Shown here in pieces: positions 1-7,754 of a DNA stretch of 64,000 nt. Location of the stretch: contig NZ_FVZC01000009.1 of assembly GCF_900166585.1 (NCBI RefSeq), positions 682,001 to 746,000 of the forward strand, read 5' to 3'. Under the pieces are notes generated by a model, which was not told the DNA's origin, ran no database searches, and worked only from the letters and a program-made list of their open reading frames with translations. Position 1 is the first letter of the stretch; each line of letters begins with the position of its first letter. Position numbers and translations under genes: made by a program. This DNA comes from Mesobacillus jeotgali (GTDB lineage Bacteria > Bacillota > Bacilli > Bacillales > Cytobacillaceae).

Positions 1-197
1 ATACTTTGATCATTGACCTTGCATCAAAACCCGGTGGAACGGATTTTCGCTATGCGGAAAAACGTGGAATCAAAGCTTTGCTTGCCCCAGGTTTACCAGG
101 AATCGTAGCGCCTAAGACAGCCGGGCAAATTTTAGCGAATGTTCTTTCTCAGCTGCTTATGGAAGACTTTTTGAACCGAAAGGAGAAAGAAGAATGA
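1..197 (+). CDS. dpaA: Dipicolinate synthase subunit A, C-terminal end (partial)
   Basis: Only the last ~64 codons are present; the gene enters from the left edge in the frame of position 3. The visible segment (IDLASKPGGTDF, then GLPGIVAPKTAG) is the typical C-terminus of SpoVFA/DpaA, an NAD(P)-fold subunit that with DpaB makes dipicolinic acid from dihydrodipicolinate in the sporulating mother cell. The stop overlaps the dpaB start by four bases, which implies translational coupling. No start or promoter can be assessed here. Identity rests on this segment plus the dpaB-asd-dapG-dapA context. Confidence 0.9.
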   Translation, partial: TLIIDLASKPGGTDFRYAEKRGIKALLAPGLPGIVAPKTAGQILANVLSQLLMEDFLNRKEKEE

Positions 198-790
198 GTG
201 TAAAAGGGAAAAAGATCGGTTTTGGATTAACAGGTTCACATTGTACGTATGATGCTGTTTTTCCGGAAATTGAAAAGCTGGTGAATGCAGGAGCTGAAGT
301 TTTGCCAGTTGTCACTTTCACTGTTCAAAGTACAGAAACACGTTTTGGAAAAGGTGAAGATTGGGTACAGCGAATTGAAGAGCTCACAGGAAATAAAGTG
401 ATTGACTCTATTGTGAAGGCGGAGCCGCTTGGCCCGAAAATACCGCTTGATTGCATGGTCATAGCACCGCTGACAGGGAACTCCATGAGCAAGTTTGCGA
501 ATGCCATGACAGACTCACCTGTGTTGATGGCGGCAAAAGCAACGTTAAGGAATCAAAAGCCAGTGGTACTTGGCATCTCCACTAACGACGCTTTGGGACT
601 TAATGGTGTAAATCTGATGAGGCTGATGGCAACCAAGAATATTTTCATGATTCCGTTTGGCCAGGATGACCCGGTGAAAAAACCAAATTCAATGGTTGCC
701 AGAATGGAGATGCTGTCTGATACCATAGTGGAGGCAATGAACGGCAGGCAGCTTCAGCCCGTCCTGGTCGAGCGTTATAAGGATAACTAA
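194..790 (+). CDS. dpaB: Dipicolinate synthase subunit B
   Basis: 198-residue flavoprotein-fold protein of normal length for SpoVFB/DpaB. The N-terminus (KIGFGLTGSHCTYD) and the segment MVIAPLTGNSMSKFANAMTDSP are typical of this flavoprotein-related family. With DpaA it forms the spore dipicolinate synthase, acting in the mother cell before DPA is imported into the forespore. The ATG at 194 overlaps the dpaA stop and is preceded by a strong AGGAGAAAG site. In B. subtilis this pair leads an operon with asd-dapG-dapA under sigma-K; here ~400 bases containing a repeat element separate it from asd, so asd may depend more on its own promoter. Confidence 0.93.
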   Translation: MSVKGKKIGFGLTGSHCTYDAVFPEIEKLVNAGAEVLPVVTFTVQSTETRFGKGEDWVQRIEELTGNKVIDSIVKAEPLGPKIPLDCMVIAPLTGNSMSKFANAMTDSPVLMAAKATLRNQKPVVLGISTNDALGLNGVNLMRLMATKNIFMIPFGQDDPVKKPNSMVARMEMLSDTIVEAMNGRQLQPVLVERYKDN

Positions 791-858
791 AATTTCTGCT
801 GGCCCCAATTTAAAGGAAGGACCAGCAAGAATCGACTAAAATGCTGCTTTTAATTAAC

Positions 859-872
859 TGGAAACGCTTTTC
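859..872 (+). promoter_or_regulatory. cre-like sequence (weak candidate)
   Basis: TGGAAACGCTTTTC resembles the CcpA catabolite-response element consensus but departs from it in the last bases. It lies between dpaB and asd. AT-rich -10-like hexamers follow around 915-935, but no convincing -35/-10 pair could be fixed. Confidence 0.25.
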
Positions 873-984
873 TCTGGCAGTGAAGCAAAATGTTACTTTT
901 CATACTGATTAATTATGATAAAATATAGGATAATATACAAGGCGGTTTTTTATAAGAAAGAAAGACATTTTCACATAGAATAAT

Positions 985-1108
985 GTCCTGCTCCAGCGCC
1001 TAGCAGTTTTTATCCTCGACTGTGCATCTTCGAGCCGCTTTCGAGAGCGTTAGCTTTGAGCAGCTCGGGCCGCTTGTCGGGGCTGACCAAGGCGCTTGTG
1101 TTTTTTCT
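985..1108 (+). repeat. Interspersed repeat element, copy 1 (structured)
   Basis: A GC-rich block in the AT-rich dpaB-asd gap. It begins with CTCCAGCGCCTAGC and ends with CGGGGCTGACCAAGGCGCTTG followed by a T-rich tract. AGCGCCT at 995-1001 is complementary to AGGCGCT at 1090-1096, so the whole block can fold, with internal inverted repeats such as CTCGA/TCGAG. The right half recurs at 24150-24187 between rodZ and pgsA. This looks like a multicopy intergenic element of the kind known in Bacillaceae, not a gene. The T-rich 3' end could also terminate transcription. Confidence 0.7.
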
Positions 1109-1193
1109 TGTGAATAGCCGTTATACTTATAGTACAAACAACCGGTAAATCCCGGATATGAAAACGATATTGGTAGTGGAAGGGGAAACAGTG

Positions 1194-2243
1194 ATGTCAG
1201 AGAGAAAAGGTTACCGAGTAGCAGTAGTGGGAGCAACAGGAGCAGTTGGACAGCAAATGATCCAGACGCTTGAAAACAGGGATTTTCCTGTTTCAGAACT
1301 ATTATTGCTGTCTTCGTCAAGATCTGCTGGTACAAAGGTTCATTATAAAGGAATCGAATTAACGGTTGAGGAAGCGAAACCGGAAAGCTTTGAAGGAATA
1401 GATATCGCCCTTTTCAGCGCTGGTGGCAGTGTCTCGAAACAATTGGCACCCGAGGCCGTTAAACGCGGAGCAATCGTGGTTGATAACACAAGCGCGTTCA
1501 GGATGGACGAAAATATTCCGCTTGTAGTACCTGAGGTGAATGAGGAAGACCTGCGCAATCATAATGGAATCATCGCCAACCCGAACTGTTCCACGATCCA
1601 GATGGTAGTGGCACTGGAACCACTGCGCAAGAAGTATGGTCTTGAAAAAATCATCGTTTCAACATACCAGGCAGTTTCAGGAGCAGGTGCAGCAGCGGTT
1701 GAGGAACTCGAAGATCAAACTCGTGCAATCCTCGATGGCAAAGAATATGAACCTAAGATTCTTCCCGTGAAATCTGGGGAAAAACATTACCAGATTGCCT
1801 TCAATGCTATTCCCCAAATTGACACATTTGTTGATAATGGGTTTACGTATGAAGAAATGAAAATGATTAATGAAACGAAGAAAATCATGCATATGCCTGA
1901 ACTTCAGGTTGCAGCTACATGTGTGCGCCTGCCTGTTGGCACTGGCCACTCCGAATCTGTATATATTGAAATTGGCGAAGGCGGAGTAACAGCGTCAGAA
2001 GTGAAAGAGTTGCTGGCAGAGGCCCCAGGAGTGGTCCTCCAGGATGATCCAGACCAGCAGTTGTATCCGATGCCTGCTTTCTGTGTGGGTAAAAATGATG
2101 TCTTTGTAGGACGCATCAGAAAGGACCTTGATAATGACAAAGGCTTCCATATGTGGGTCGTATCAGATAACCTGCTGAAAGGTGCGGCATGGAACTCTGT
2201 GCAGATTGCTGAAAGCCTTGTGAAGCTGGGTCTTGTAAAATAA
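1194..2243 (+). CDS. asd: Aspartate-semialdehyde dehydrogenase
   Basis: 349 residues from the chosen ATG. It reduces aspartyl phosphate to aspartate semialdehyde, the branch point to lysine/DAP, threonine and methionine. The N-terminal NADP fold shows [11 protein letters not shown] at residues 11-21; the active-site motif NPNCSTIQ places the catalytic Cys at ~132; GTGHSES lies in the C-terminal catalytic domain. The frame is open upstream to 1158, but GAAGGGGAAA lies at the right distance from 1191/1194 and the family N-terminus begins at MSERKGY. A GTG at 1191 is the alternative. dapG follows after 42 bases, as in the B. subtilis operon. Confidence 0.96.
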   Translation: MSERKGYRVAVVGATGAVGQQMIQTLENRDFPVSELLLLSSSRSAGTKVHYKGIELTVEEAKPESFEGIDIALFSAGGSVSKQLAPEAVKRGAIVVDNTSAFRMDENIPLVVPEVNEEDLRNHNGIIANPNCSTIQMVVALEPLRKKYGLEKIIVSTYQAVSGAGAAAVEELEDQTRAILDGKEYEPKILPVKSGEKHYQIAFNAIPQIDTFVDNGFTYEEMKMINETKKIMHMPELQVAATCVRLPVGTGHSESVYIEIGEGGVTASEVKELLAEAPGVVLQDDPDQQLYPMPAFCVGKNDVFVGRIRKDLDNDKGFHMWVVSDNLLKGAAWNSVQIAESLVKLGLVK

Positions 2244-2285
2244 AAAGCGTAGTAGATTTAATGACAGAATTTCTGAGGTGTTACG

Positions 2286-3530
2286 ATGAAAATAATCGTC
2301 CAAAAATTTGGAGGAACGTCTGTTCGTGATGAGCAAGGCCGAAACCAGGCAATGAGCCATATAAAAAAGGCGGTTGCAGATGGATATAAAGCAGTAGTGG
2401 TTGTTTCTGCAATGGGCCGGAAGGGTGATCCGTACGCCACTGACACCCTTCTAAGCCTGATTGGCGGGAATGACAGCAGAATCAGCAAGCGAGAGCATGA
2501 TCTTTTGCTGTCCTGTGGTGAAACCATTTCCAGTGTCGTTTTTACAAACATGCTGCTTGATAATGGCATCAATGCGACAGCCCTTACTGGTGCACAGGCA
2601 GGATTCAGGACAAATAGTGAGCATACGAATGCGAGAATACTTGATATGAAGTGTGATCGTTTGCTGCGTGAGCTTGACCAGGTCGATGTAGTTGTCGTAG
2701 CCGGTTTCCAGGGAGCAGCAAAAAATGGGGATATAACTACCATCGGAAGAGGCGGAAGTGATACTTCTGCAGCAGCGTTAGGCGCAGCCCTGAACGCAGA
2801 ATGGATTGATATTTTCACCGATGTCGAAGGTATCATGACAGCTGATCCAAGGATTGCTGATAATGCACGCCCTCTTTCTGTAGTGACCTATACAGAGGTT
2901 TGTAATATGGCTTATCAGGGAGCGAAGGTCATTCATCCTCGGGCTGTTGAGATTGCCATGCAGGCCAAAGTGCCAATCAGAATCAGATCCACCTATTCGG
3001 AAGGCCTTGGAACTTTGGTTACAACCCTGAACCGTGAAAATAAGGGAACAGACATCAAGGAGCGCCCTGTTACAGGGATTGCCCATGTTTCGAATGTCAG
3101 CCAGATCAAGGTTTTTGCCAAGAAGGATCAATACAATCTGCAATCAGAAGTTTTCAAGGCAATGGCCAATGAAAATATCAGTGTTGATTTTATCAACATT
3201 TCTCCTAATGGAGTTGTGTATACAGTGCTGGATGAAATGACGGACCGGGCGGTAAAAGTCCTGGAAGGTTTAGGCCATGCTCCGCAAATAGAGAGGGAAT
3301 GCGCAAAGGTTTCTGTTGTAGGTGCAGGAATGGCAGGAGTTCCAGGTGTAACCTCGAAGATTGTCACAGCGTTATCCGAAAAAGGCATCCGGATCCTCCA
3401 ATCTGCTGACAGCCATACAACCATTTGGGTACTTGTGAAACAAAAGGATCTGGGAAAGGCAGTAAATGCACTCCATGATGCATTCCAACTAGAAGAAGAA
3501 ACAATAGAATACGAGCGGCATGACATATAA
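2286..3530 (+). CDS. dapG: Aspartate kinase (DAP-sensitive type)
   Basis: 414 residues, the length of B. subtilis aspartokinase I. It phosphorylates aspartate as the first step of the aspartate pathway. KFGGTSV at residues 7-13 is the aspartokinase signature; GRGGSDTSA and FTDVEGIMTADPR belong to the amino-acid kinase domain; the C-terminal ~150 residues form two ACT domains for feedback control. The family and the position between asd and dapA point to DapG, the isozyme inhibited by meso-diaminopimelate in B. subtilis, rather than LysC. The regulatory specificity is inferred from homology and synteny. Confidence 0.93.
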   Translation: MKIIVQKFGGTSVRDEQGRNQAMSHIKKAVADGYKAVVVVSAMGRKGDPYATDTLLSLIGGNDSRISKREHDLLLSCGETISSVVFTNMLLDNGINATALTGAQAGFRTNSEHTNARILDMKCDRLLRELDQVDVVVVAGFQGAAKNGDITTIGRGGSDTSAAALGAALNAEWIDIFTDVEGIMTADPRIADNARPLSVVTYTEVCNMAYQGAKVIHPRAVEIAMQAKVPIRIRSTYSEGLGTLVTTLNRENKGTDIKERPVTGIAHVSNVSQIKVFAKKDQYNLQSEVFKAMANENISVDFINISPNGVVYTVLDEMTDRAVKVLEGLGHAPQIERECAKVSVVGAGMAGVPGVTSKIVTALSEKGIRILQSADSHTTIWVLVKQKDLGKAVNALHDAFQLEEETIEYERHDI

Positions 3531-3589
3531 AAAGAACCTTGCTTCCCAGTCTTTACTGGCAGAAGCTTTTAGAATAGGAGTGAACGGGA

Positions 3590-4456
3590 ATGGTTCAATT
3601 CGGTAGAGTATCTACAGCAATGGTGACCCCATTTGATCATAAAGGTCACATTGATTTTGCAAAAACAACCCAGCTAGTAAACCATTTGATTAATAACGGA
3701 ACAGATTCGCTCGTCGTTGCCGGAACGACTGGTGAATCTCCTACTCTTTCCAAGGAAGAAAAAATCGCTTTATTCCAGCATGTTGTGAAAGTAGTCGACA
3801 AAAGAGTGCCTGTTATTGCTGGAACTGGAAGCAATAACACTTATGCCACAGTCGAATTGACGAAGAAAGCGGAAGAAATTGGTGTAGATGCGATCATGAT
3901 CGTGGCACCTTATTATAATAAGCCAAATCAGGAAGGTCTGTACCAGCATTTTAAAGCAGCAGCTGAAGCTACTTCATTGCCAGTGATGGTATATAACATC
4001 CCGGGCAGATCTGTCGTCAATATTCTGCCAGAAACAGTTATCAAGCTGGCTGAAATCCCTAATATTGTGGCTGTTAAGGAAGCGAGCGGAGACCTGAACG
4101 CAATGACCAAAATCATTGCCAACACACCAGATGATTTCCTTCTTTACAGCGGTGACGATGGCTTGACTCTTCCGGTACTGGCTATAGGCGGAACAGGAAT
4201 CGTCTCGGTCGCATCTCATGTAATCGGAAATGAAATGCAAGCAATGGTTGAAGCATACTTCAGTGGAAGAAATGAGGATGCAGCAAAACTGCACCAGCGT
4301 CTTCTTCCGATTATGCAAGGGCTATTTGCAGCACCAAGCCCTTCACCAGTGAAAACTGCGTTGCAGCTAAAAGGTCTTGATGTCGGCTCCGTACGCTTGC
4401 CAATGGTGCCATTGACAGAACAAGAAAGAACAGCTGTAGCAAAATTATTCGAATAG
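3590..4456 (+). CDS. dapA: 4-hydroxy-tetrahydrodipicolinate synthase
   Basis: 288-residue TIM-barrel aldolase that condenses pyruvate with aspartate semialdehyde, committing carbon to DAP, lysine and (through DpaAB) dipicolinate. Visible catalytic features are GTTGES at 45-50, the Tyr of MVYNIPGR at ~135 and the Schiff-base Lys of VAVKEASGD at ~163. Length is standard for the family. It is the last gene of the asd-dapG-dapA run, 59 bases after dapG, with an AGGAGTGA Shine-Dalgarno and an intrinsic terminator directly after the stop. Confidence 0.96.
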   Translation: MVQFGRVSTAMVTPFDHKGHIDFAKTTQLVNHLINNGTDSLVVAGTTGESPTLSKEEKIALFQHVVKVVDKRVPVIAGTGSNNTYATVELTKKAEEIGVDAIMIVAPYYNKPNQEGLYQHFKAAAEATSLPVMVYNIPGRSVVNILPETVIKLAEIPNIVAVKEASGDLNAMTKIIANTPDDFLLYSGDDGLTLPVLAIGGTGIVSVASHVIGNEMQAMVEAYFSGRNEDAAKLHQRLLPIMQGLFAAPSPSPVKTALQLKGLDVGSVRLPMVPLTEQERTAVAKLFE

Positions 4457-4460
4457 AAAC

Positions 4461-4491
4461 AAAGCCAACCGGAAGCGGTTGGCTTTATTTT
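4461..4491 (+). terminator. Intrinsic terminator after dapA
   Basis: Inverted repeat AAAGCCAACC / GGTTGGCTTT (4461-4470 and 4477-4486) with a 6-base loop, followed by a T-rich tail. It closes the asd-dapG-dapA operon. Confidence 0.9.
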
Positions 4492-4498
4492 ATATAAA

Positions 4499-4668
4499 AA
4501 CAGAGCCTCAGCATTCTAAAAATTGAACTCAGGCGAGAAACGGTAAAAGCAAAGCCTCTGCATTGCCCGAAATATCACCTCAGGAGCAAAAACGGTAAAA
4601 GCAGCGCCATTCCATTGCCCAGCTTTGCCCGACATCCAAACTCTAAAGCTCAAAAGGTAAAAACATAG
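4499..4668 (+). repeat. Three degenerate tandem units upstream of rnjB
   Basis: The ~280 bases between the dapA terminator and rnjB contain no gene. Most of it is a degenerate repeat: the core AACGGTAAAAGCA at 4539-4551 recurs at 4591-4603 and, weaker (AAAGGTAAAAACA), at 4653-4665. Each copy is preceded by GCCTC/GCATTGCCC-like words. Period is 52 then 62 bases. Function unknown. Confidence 0.6.
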
Positions 4669-4692
4669 TCGGGATGACCAGTTAGAATAAAG

Positions 4693-4722
4693 TTGTAAAG
4701 AAATTCAGTCATCAAGTATAAT
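4693..4722 (+). promoter_or_regulatory. Probable sigma-A promoter for rnjB
   Basis: TTGTAA (4693-4698) and TATAAT (4717-4722) with an 18-base spacer, ~50 bases upstream of the rnjB start and downstream of the dapA terminator. Confidence 0.6.
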
Positions 4723-4772
4723 GATTTTAACTGATTGCGTTCGGGATATACCAGCATAGGAGGAGCAAGGAA

Positions 4773-6443
4773 TTGATTACGAAGAAAAACGAAAGTATAA
4801 AAATCATCGCACTGGGTGGCGTAGGGGAAATCGGCAAAAACATGTATGTCACCGAAGTGGACGGTGATATTTTTGTAGTGGATGCCGGATTGATGTTTCC
4901 GGAAGATGGGATGCTGGGGATCGATATTGTCATTCCTGACATTACCTATTTAACCGCTAATAGTGAGAGAGTAAAAGCAATATTCCTGACACATGGGCAT
5001 GAAGACCATATTGGGGCCTTAAGTTATGTTCTGCGTAAAATCAATGTTCCAGTGTATGGTACGAAACTTACACTTGCTCTTGCCAAGGAAAAAATGAAAG
5101 AACAGGAATTTGCCGGCAAGTTGGAGTTCCGTGAAATTACCCCAGAAACAGAACTGGATTTCGGCGTGGTATCTGTTTCATTCTTCAAGACAAACCATAG
5201 TATTCCTGATTCTGTTGGCATCAGCATCCATACATCTGAAGGGGCAATTGTACATACCGGGGACTTTAAATTTGATCAGGCTGCAACATCACTTTATAAA
5301 CCGGAAATTGGAAAGATGGCTTCCATTGGTGAAAAAGGAGTACTGTGTTTGCTGTCGGACAGTACAGAAGCTGAAAAACCTGGTTATACTCCTTCTGAGA
5401 CAACAGTTGTTAATGAACTATCAAATGTCTTTTATAATTCGCAAGGCCGCATTATTGCTGCATGCTTTGCATCTGACCTTAACAGGATCCAACATCTTTT
5501 TGACAGTGCTGGGGCTCATGGCCGCAAGGTGGCAGTGGTTGGGAAAAGCCTTAAAAGGGTATATGATATCGCCTTGAATCTTGGCTATCTTCAGGTTGAA
5601 AGTGACTTGCTGATACAGATAGATGAACTGAAAAAATACCGTGATAATGAAATCGTTATTCTGACGACCGGCAGCCAGGGAGAGCCTATAGATGCCTTGC
5701 AGAAAATGGCTAAACAAACCCACCCGCAGGTGAATATCCGGGAAGGTGACACCGTTCTGTTTGCTGCTTCTCCATTAAGGGGAAGTGAAGTATTCATATA
5801 CAAAACAATGGATATGCTCTTCAGGGCAGGTGCCAATGTAGTATCTATTAAAAAAAGCGTCCAGGTTTCAAGCCATGGAAGCCAGGAAGAATTAAAATTC
5901 ATGATCAACCTGATGAATCCAAAATTCTTCATACCTGTACACGGTGAATATAAGATGCTTAAAGCTCATAAAAAAGTAGCCCAGTCATGCGGTATACCGG
6001 AAGAAAATATTTATATACCCGATCGGGGCGATGTGATTGAAATCTCTGGCGGGAAATTAAAGGCTACAGAAAAGGTGCAGGCAGGCAACACCTTGATCGA
6101 TGGTATCGGTATAGGTGATGTCGGGAATATTGTACTCCGTGATCGAAGGCTTCTTTCCCAGGATGGCGTTTTAATCGTTGTGGTTACACTGTATAAAGCC
6201 GACAGGAAGATTGCTGCAGGCCCGGAAATAATCTCCCGTGGCTTTGTCTATGTACGCGAATCCGAAAAATTAATGGCGGATTCATCAGTGCTCGTAAGGG
6301 AAACTGTTGAAAAAAATCTTACCAAAGAGCCTTTTGACTGGAATGGCTTGAAGCAGGATATCCGAGATACATTGAATCAGTATTTATTTGAAAAAACAAA
6401 ACGCCGTCCAATGATTATGCCCATTATAATGGAAGTTAAATGA
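4773..6443 (+). CDS. rnjB: Ribonuclease J (RNase J2 position)
   Basis: 556-residue metallo-beta-lactamase/beta-CASP ribonuclease, family-length for RNase J, acting in mRNA decay and RNA processing. The metal-binding motif THGHEDHIG lies at residues 73-81; further features are HTGDFKFD, the beta-CASP segment LLSDSTEAE and the PVHGEY motif. The place after dapA matches B. subtilis rnjB (ymfA). The HxHxDH motif is complete here, whereas J2 enzymes of some Bacillales are reported to have a degraded one, so this copy may be active in its own right. The start is TTG, chosen because a very strong AGGAGGAGCAAGG site precedes it. Confidence 0.9.
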   Translation: MITKKNESIKIIALGGVGEIGKNMYVTEVDGDIFVVDAGLMFPEDGMLGIDIVIPDITYLTANSERVKAIFLTHGHEDHIGALSYVLRKINVPVYGTKLTLALAKEKMKEQEFAGKLEFREITPETELDFGVVSVSFFKTNHSIPDSVGISIHTSEGAIVHTGDFKFDQAATSLYKPEIGKMASIGEKGVLCLLSDSTEAEKPGYTPSETTVVNELSNVFYNSQGRIIAACFASDLNRIQHLFDSAGAHGRKVAVVGKSLKRVYDIALNLGYLQVESDLLIQIDELKKYRDNEIVILTTGSQGEPIDALQKMAKQTHPQVNIREGDTVLFAASPLRGSEVFIYKTMDMLFRAGANVVSIKKSVQVSSHGSQEELKFMINLMNPKFFIPVHGEYKMLKAHKKVAQSCGIPEENIYIPDRGDVIEISGGKLKATEKVQAGNTLIDGIGIGDVGNIVLRDRRLLSQDGVLIVVVTLYKADRKIAAGPEIISRGFVYVRESEKLMADSSVLVRETVEKNLTKEPFDWNGLKQDIRDTLNQYLFEKTKRRPMIMPIIMEVK

Positions 6444-6450
6444 TTGATGA

Positions 6451-6483
6451 AAAAGTACTGGCACATTGCAAGTACTTTTTTTG
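6451..6483 (+). terminator. Intrinsic terminator after rnjB
   Basis: AAAAGTACT (6451-6459) pairs with AGTACTTTT (from 6471), followed by a run of T. Confidence 0.88.
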
Positions 6484-6594
6484 TCTACAGAGCTTGTGCG
6501 CTTTCAGTCTCTCGAATGTATGAGAATTGCTTTGGGAATGAAATTGTAGATGATGTTCATACTAAAATTATCATGTCTGAAGGGAGCTTAAAAG

Positions 6595-7356
6595 ATGGAT
6601 ATGGATAGTAATTTGAATAGTTCAGATAATCAAGAAGGACAGCAGGGGCCGCAGGGCGAACAGGAAAATAAATCATCGGGCCTTCTTGAAAAAATACAGC
6701 AGCTTGGGCAGACAAATGTACCGCAGCTGTCTCAGGATTCGAAAATCCACTGTCTGACAATCGTTGGCCAAATCGAAGGACATATGCAGTTGCCTCCTCA
6801 CAATAAGACGACGAAGTATGAGCATTTGATTCCACAGATTGTTGCCATTGAGCAAAACCCGAATATTGAAGGTCTTCTCGTCATCTTGAACACTGTTGGA
6901 GGAGATGTAGAAGCAGGACTGGCCATTTCAGAGATGCTCGCTTCCCTTTCGAAGCCAACTGTTTCAATCGTATTAGGTGGGGGACATTCAATAGGAGTCC
7001 CAATAGCCGTTTCTTGTGATTACTCATTTATCGCAGGGACAGCGACGATGACCATTCATCCAATCAGATTGACCGGTCTGGTAATAGGGGTTCCAGCAAC
7101 CTTTGAATATTTGGATAAAATGCAAGAGAGAGTTGTTAATTTTGTAACGAAGCATTCGAACATTCCTGAGGAAAAATTCAAAGAGCTTATGTTTGCAAAA
7201 GGGAACCTTACCAGGGATATTGGAACCAACGTCGTTGGCCATGATGCAGTGGAAACAGGATTAATCCACGAAGTTGGGGGCATTGGACAGGCGATGAAAA
7301 AGCTTAATGAACTGATTGAAATGAACAAACAAAAGACAGAAGTGATTGTACAATGA
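6595..7356 (+). CDS. tepA: ClpP-like serine protease TepA
   Basis: 253 residues; a ClpP/SppA-class protein with a ~50-residue hydrophilic, Gln-rich N-terminal extension. The fold is recognisable from [25 protein letters not shown] and the nucleophile region [11 protein letters not shown], with IHPIRLTG in the position of the catalytic-His segment. In B. subtilis the homologue (YmfB/TepA) was described as a translocation-enhancing protein involved in early protein export; that role is inferred here from homology and from its place between rnjB and ylzJ. It overlaps ylzJ by four bases. Start ATG with a GGGAGC site upstream. Confidence 0.88.
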   Translation: MDMDSNLNSSDNQEGQQGPQGEQENKSSGLLEKIQQLGQTNVPQLSQDSKIHCLTIVGQIEGHMQLPPHNKTTKYEHLIPQIVAIEQNPNIEGLLVILNTVGGDVEAGLAISEMLASLSKPTVSIVLGGGHSIGVPIAVSCDYSFIAGTATMTIHPIRLTGLVIGVPATFEYLDKMQERVVNFVTKHSNIPEEKFKELMFAKGNLTRDIGTNVVGHDAVETGLIHEVGGIGQAMKKLNELIEMNKQKTEVIVQ

Positions 7357-7565
7357 TCCTTTATACAATGATGCCATATGAACAGGTATTCCCTCATAGT
7401 GAGGAAGGAGCTGTGAGCCAGGTTATGATTTCCTACAATGGTATCCCGATTATGGCAGAGTGGACAGAAAATCATGAATACCGGGTTGTCAGGGTTATGA
7501 GTACAGACCCGAATCATTATATGGAACCCTCATGCCTCCCTGGGTCGACCATCACACTTACTTAA
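7353..7565 (+). CDS. ylzJ: YlzJ-like small protein
   Basis: 70-residue conserved Bacillus protein of unknown function. It starts at the ATG overlapping the tepA stop, so the two are translationally coupled. The sequence ([14 protein letters not shown] ... [10 protein letters not shown] ... MSTDPNHYM) matches the YlzJ-like family that sits between tepA and spoIIIE in Bacillus genomes. No catalytic motif, signal peptide or membrane segment is visible. Identification rests on sequence character and conserved position. Confidence 0.8.
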   Translation: MILYTMMPYEQVFPHSEEGAVSQVMISYNGIPIMAEWTENHEYRVVRVMSTDPNHYMEPSCLPGSTITLT

Positions 7566-7633
7566 TAAATATCCTTTTATTTAATTAAACCGGTCTTAAT
7601 AAAACGTAGTGCCGTTTTGACTGGCAAATATGA

Positions 7634-7682
7634 TATAATATGGATACACTCAGCATTGGGCAGCCAAATTGGCTGCTTTTCT
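7634..7682 (+). promoter_or_regulatory. Extended -10 sequence followed by a terminator hairpin, upstream of spoIIIE
   Basis: TGATATAAT (TATAAT at 7634-7639) is an extended -10 element without an obvious -35. About 20 bases downstream GCAGCC / GGCTGC (7660-7665 and 7671-7676) forms a hairpin followed by TTTTCTTCTT. The hairpin probably terminates tepA-ylzJ; if the -10 is real, the hairpin would sit in the spoIIIE leader as an attenuator. Confidence 0.45.
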
Positions 7683-7754
7683 TCTTATGAGAAGTTTGAA
7701 GGTTGATCTTGTTGATTATGCTGTTAGTGAAGCTATAAAGATTCAGGTGATATA

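Noticed and set aside
791..1193. Lysine riboswitch or T-box upstream of asd
   Set aside because: No lysine-element core and no T-box TGGNACCGCG-type sequence was found; the structure present belongs to the interspersed repeat.
1000..1335. 111-residue minus-strand frame over the asd start
   Set aside because: It is antisense to asd and to the repeat element, with no ribosome site and repeat-derived composition.
5110..5577. 155-residue frame inside rnjB
   Set aside because: It lies wholly within a well-supported RNase J gene in another frame and has no family resemblance.
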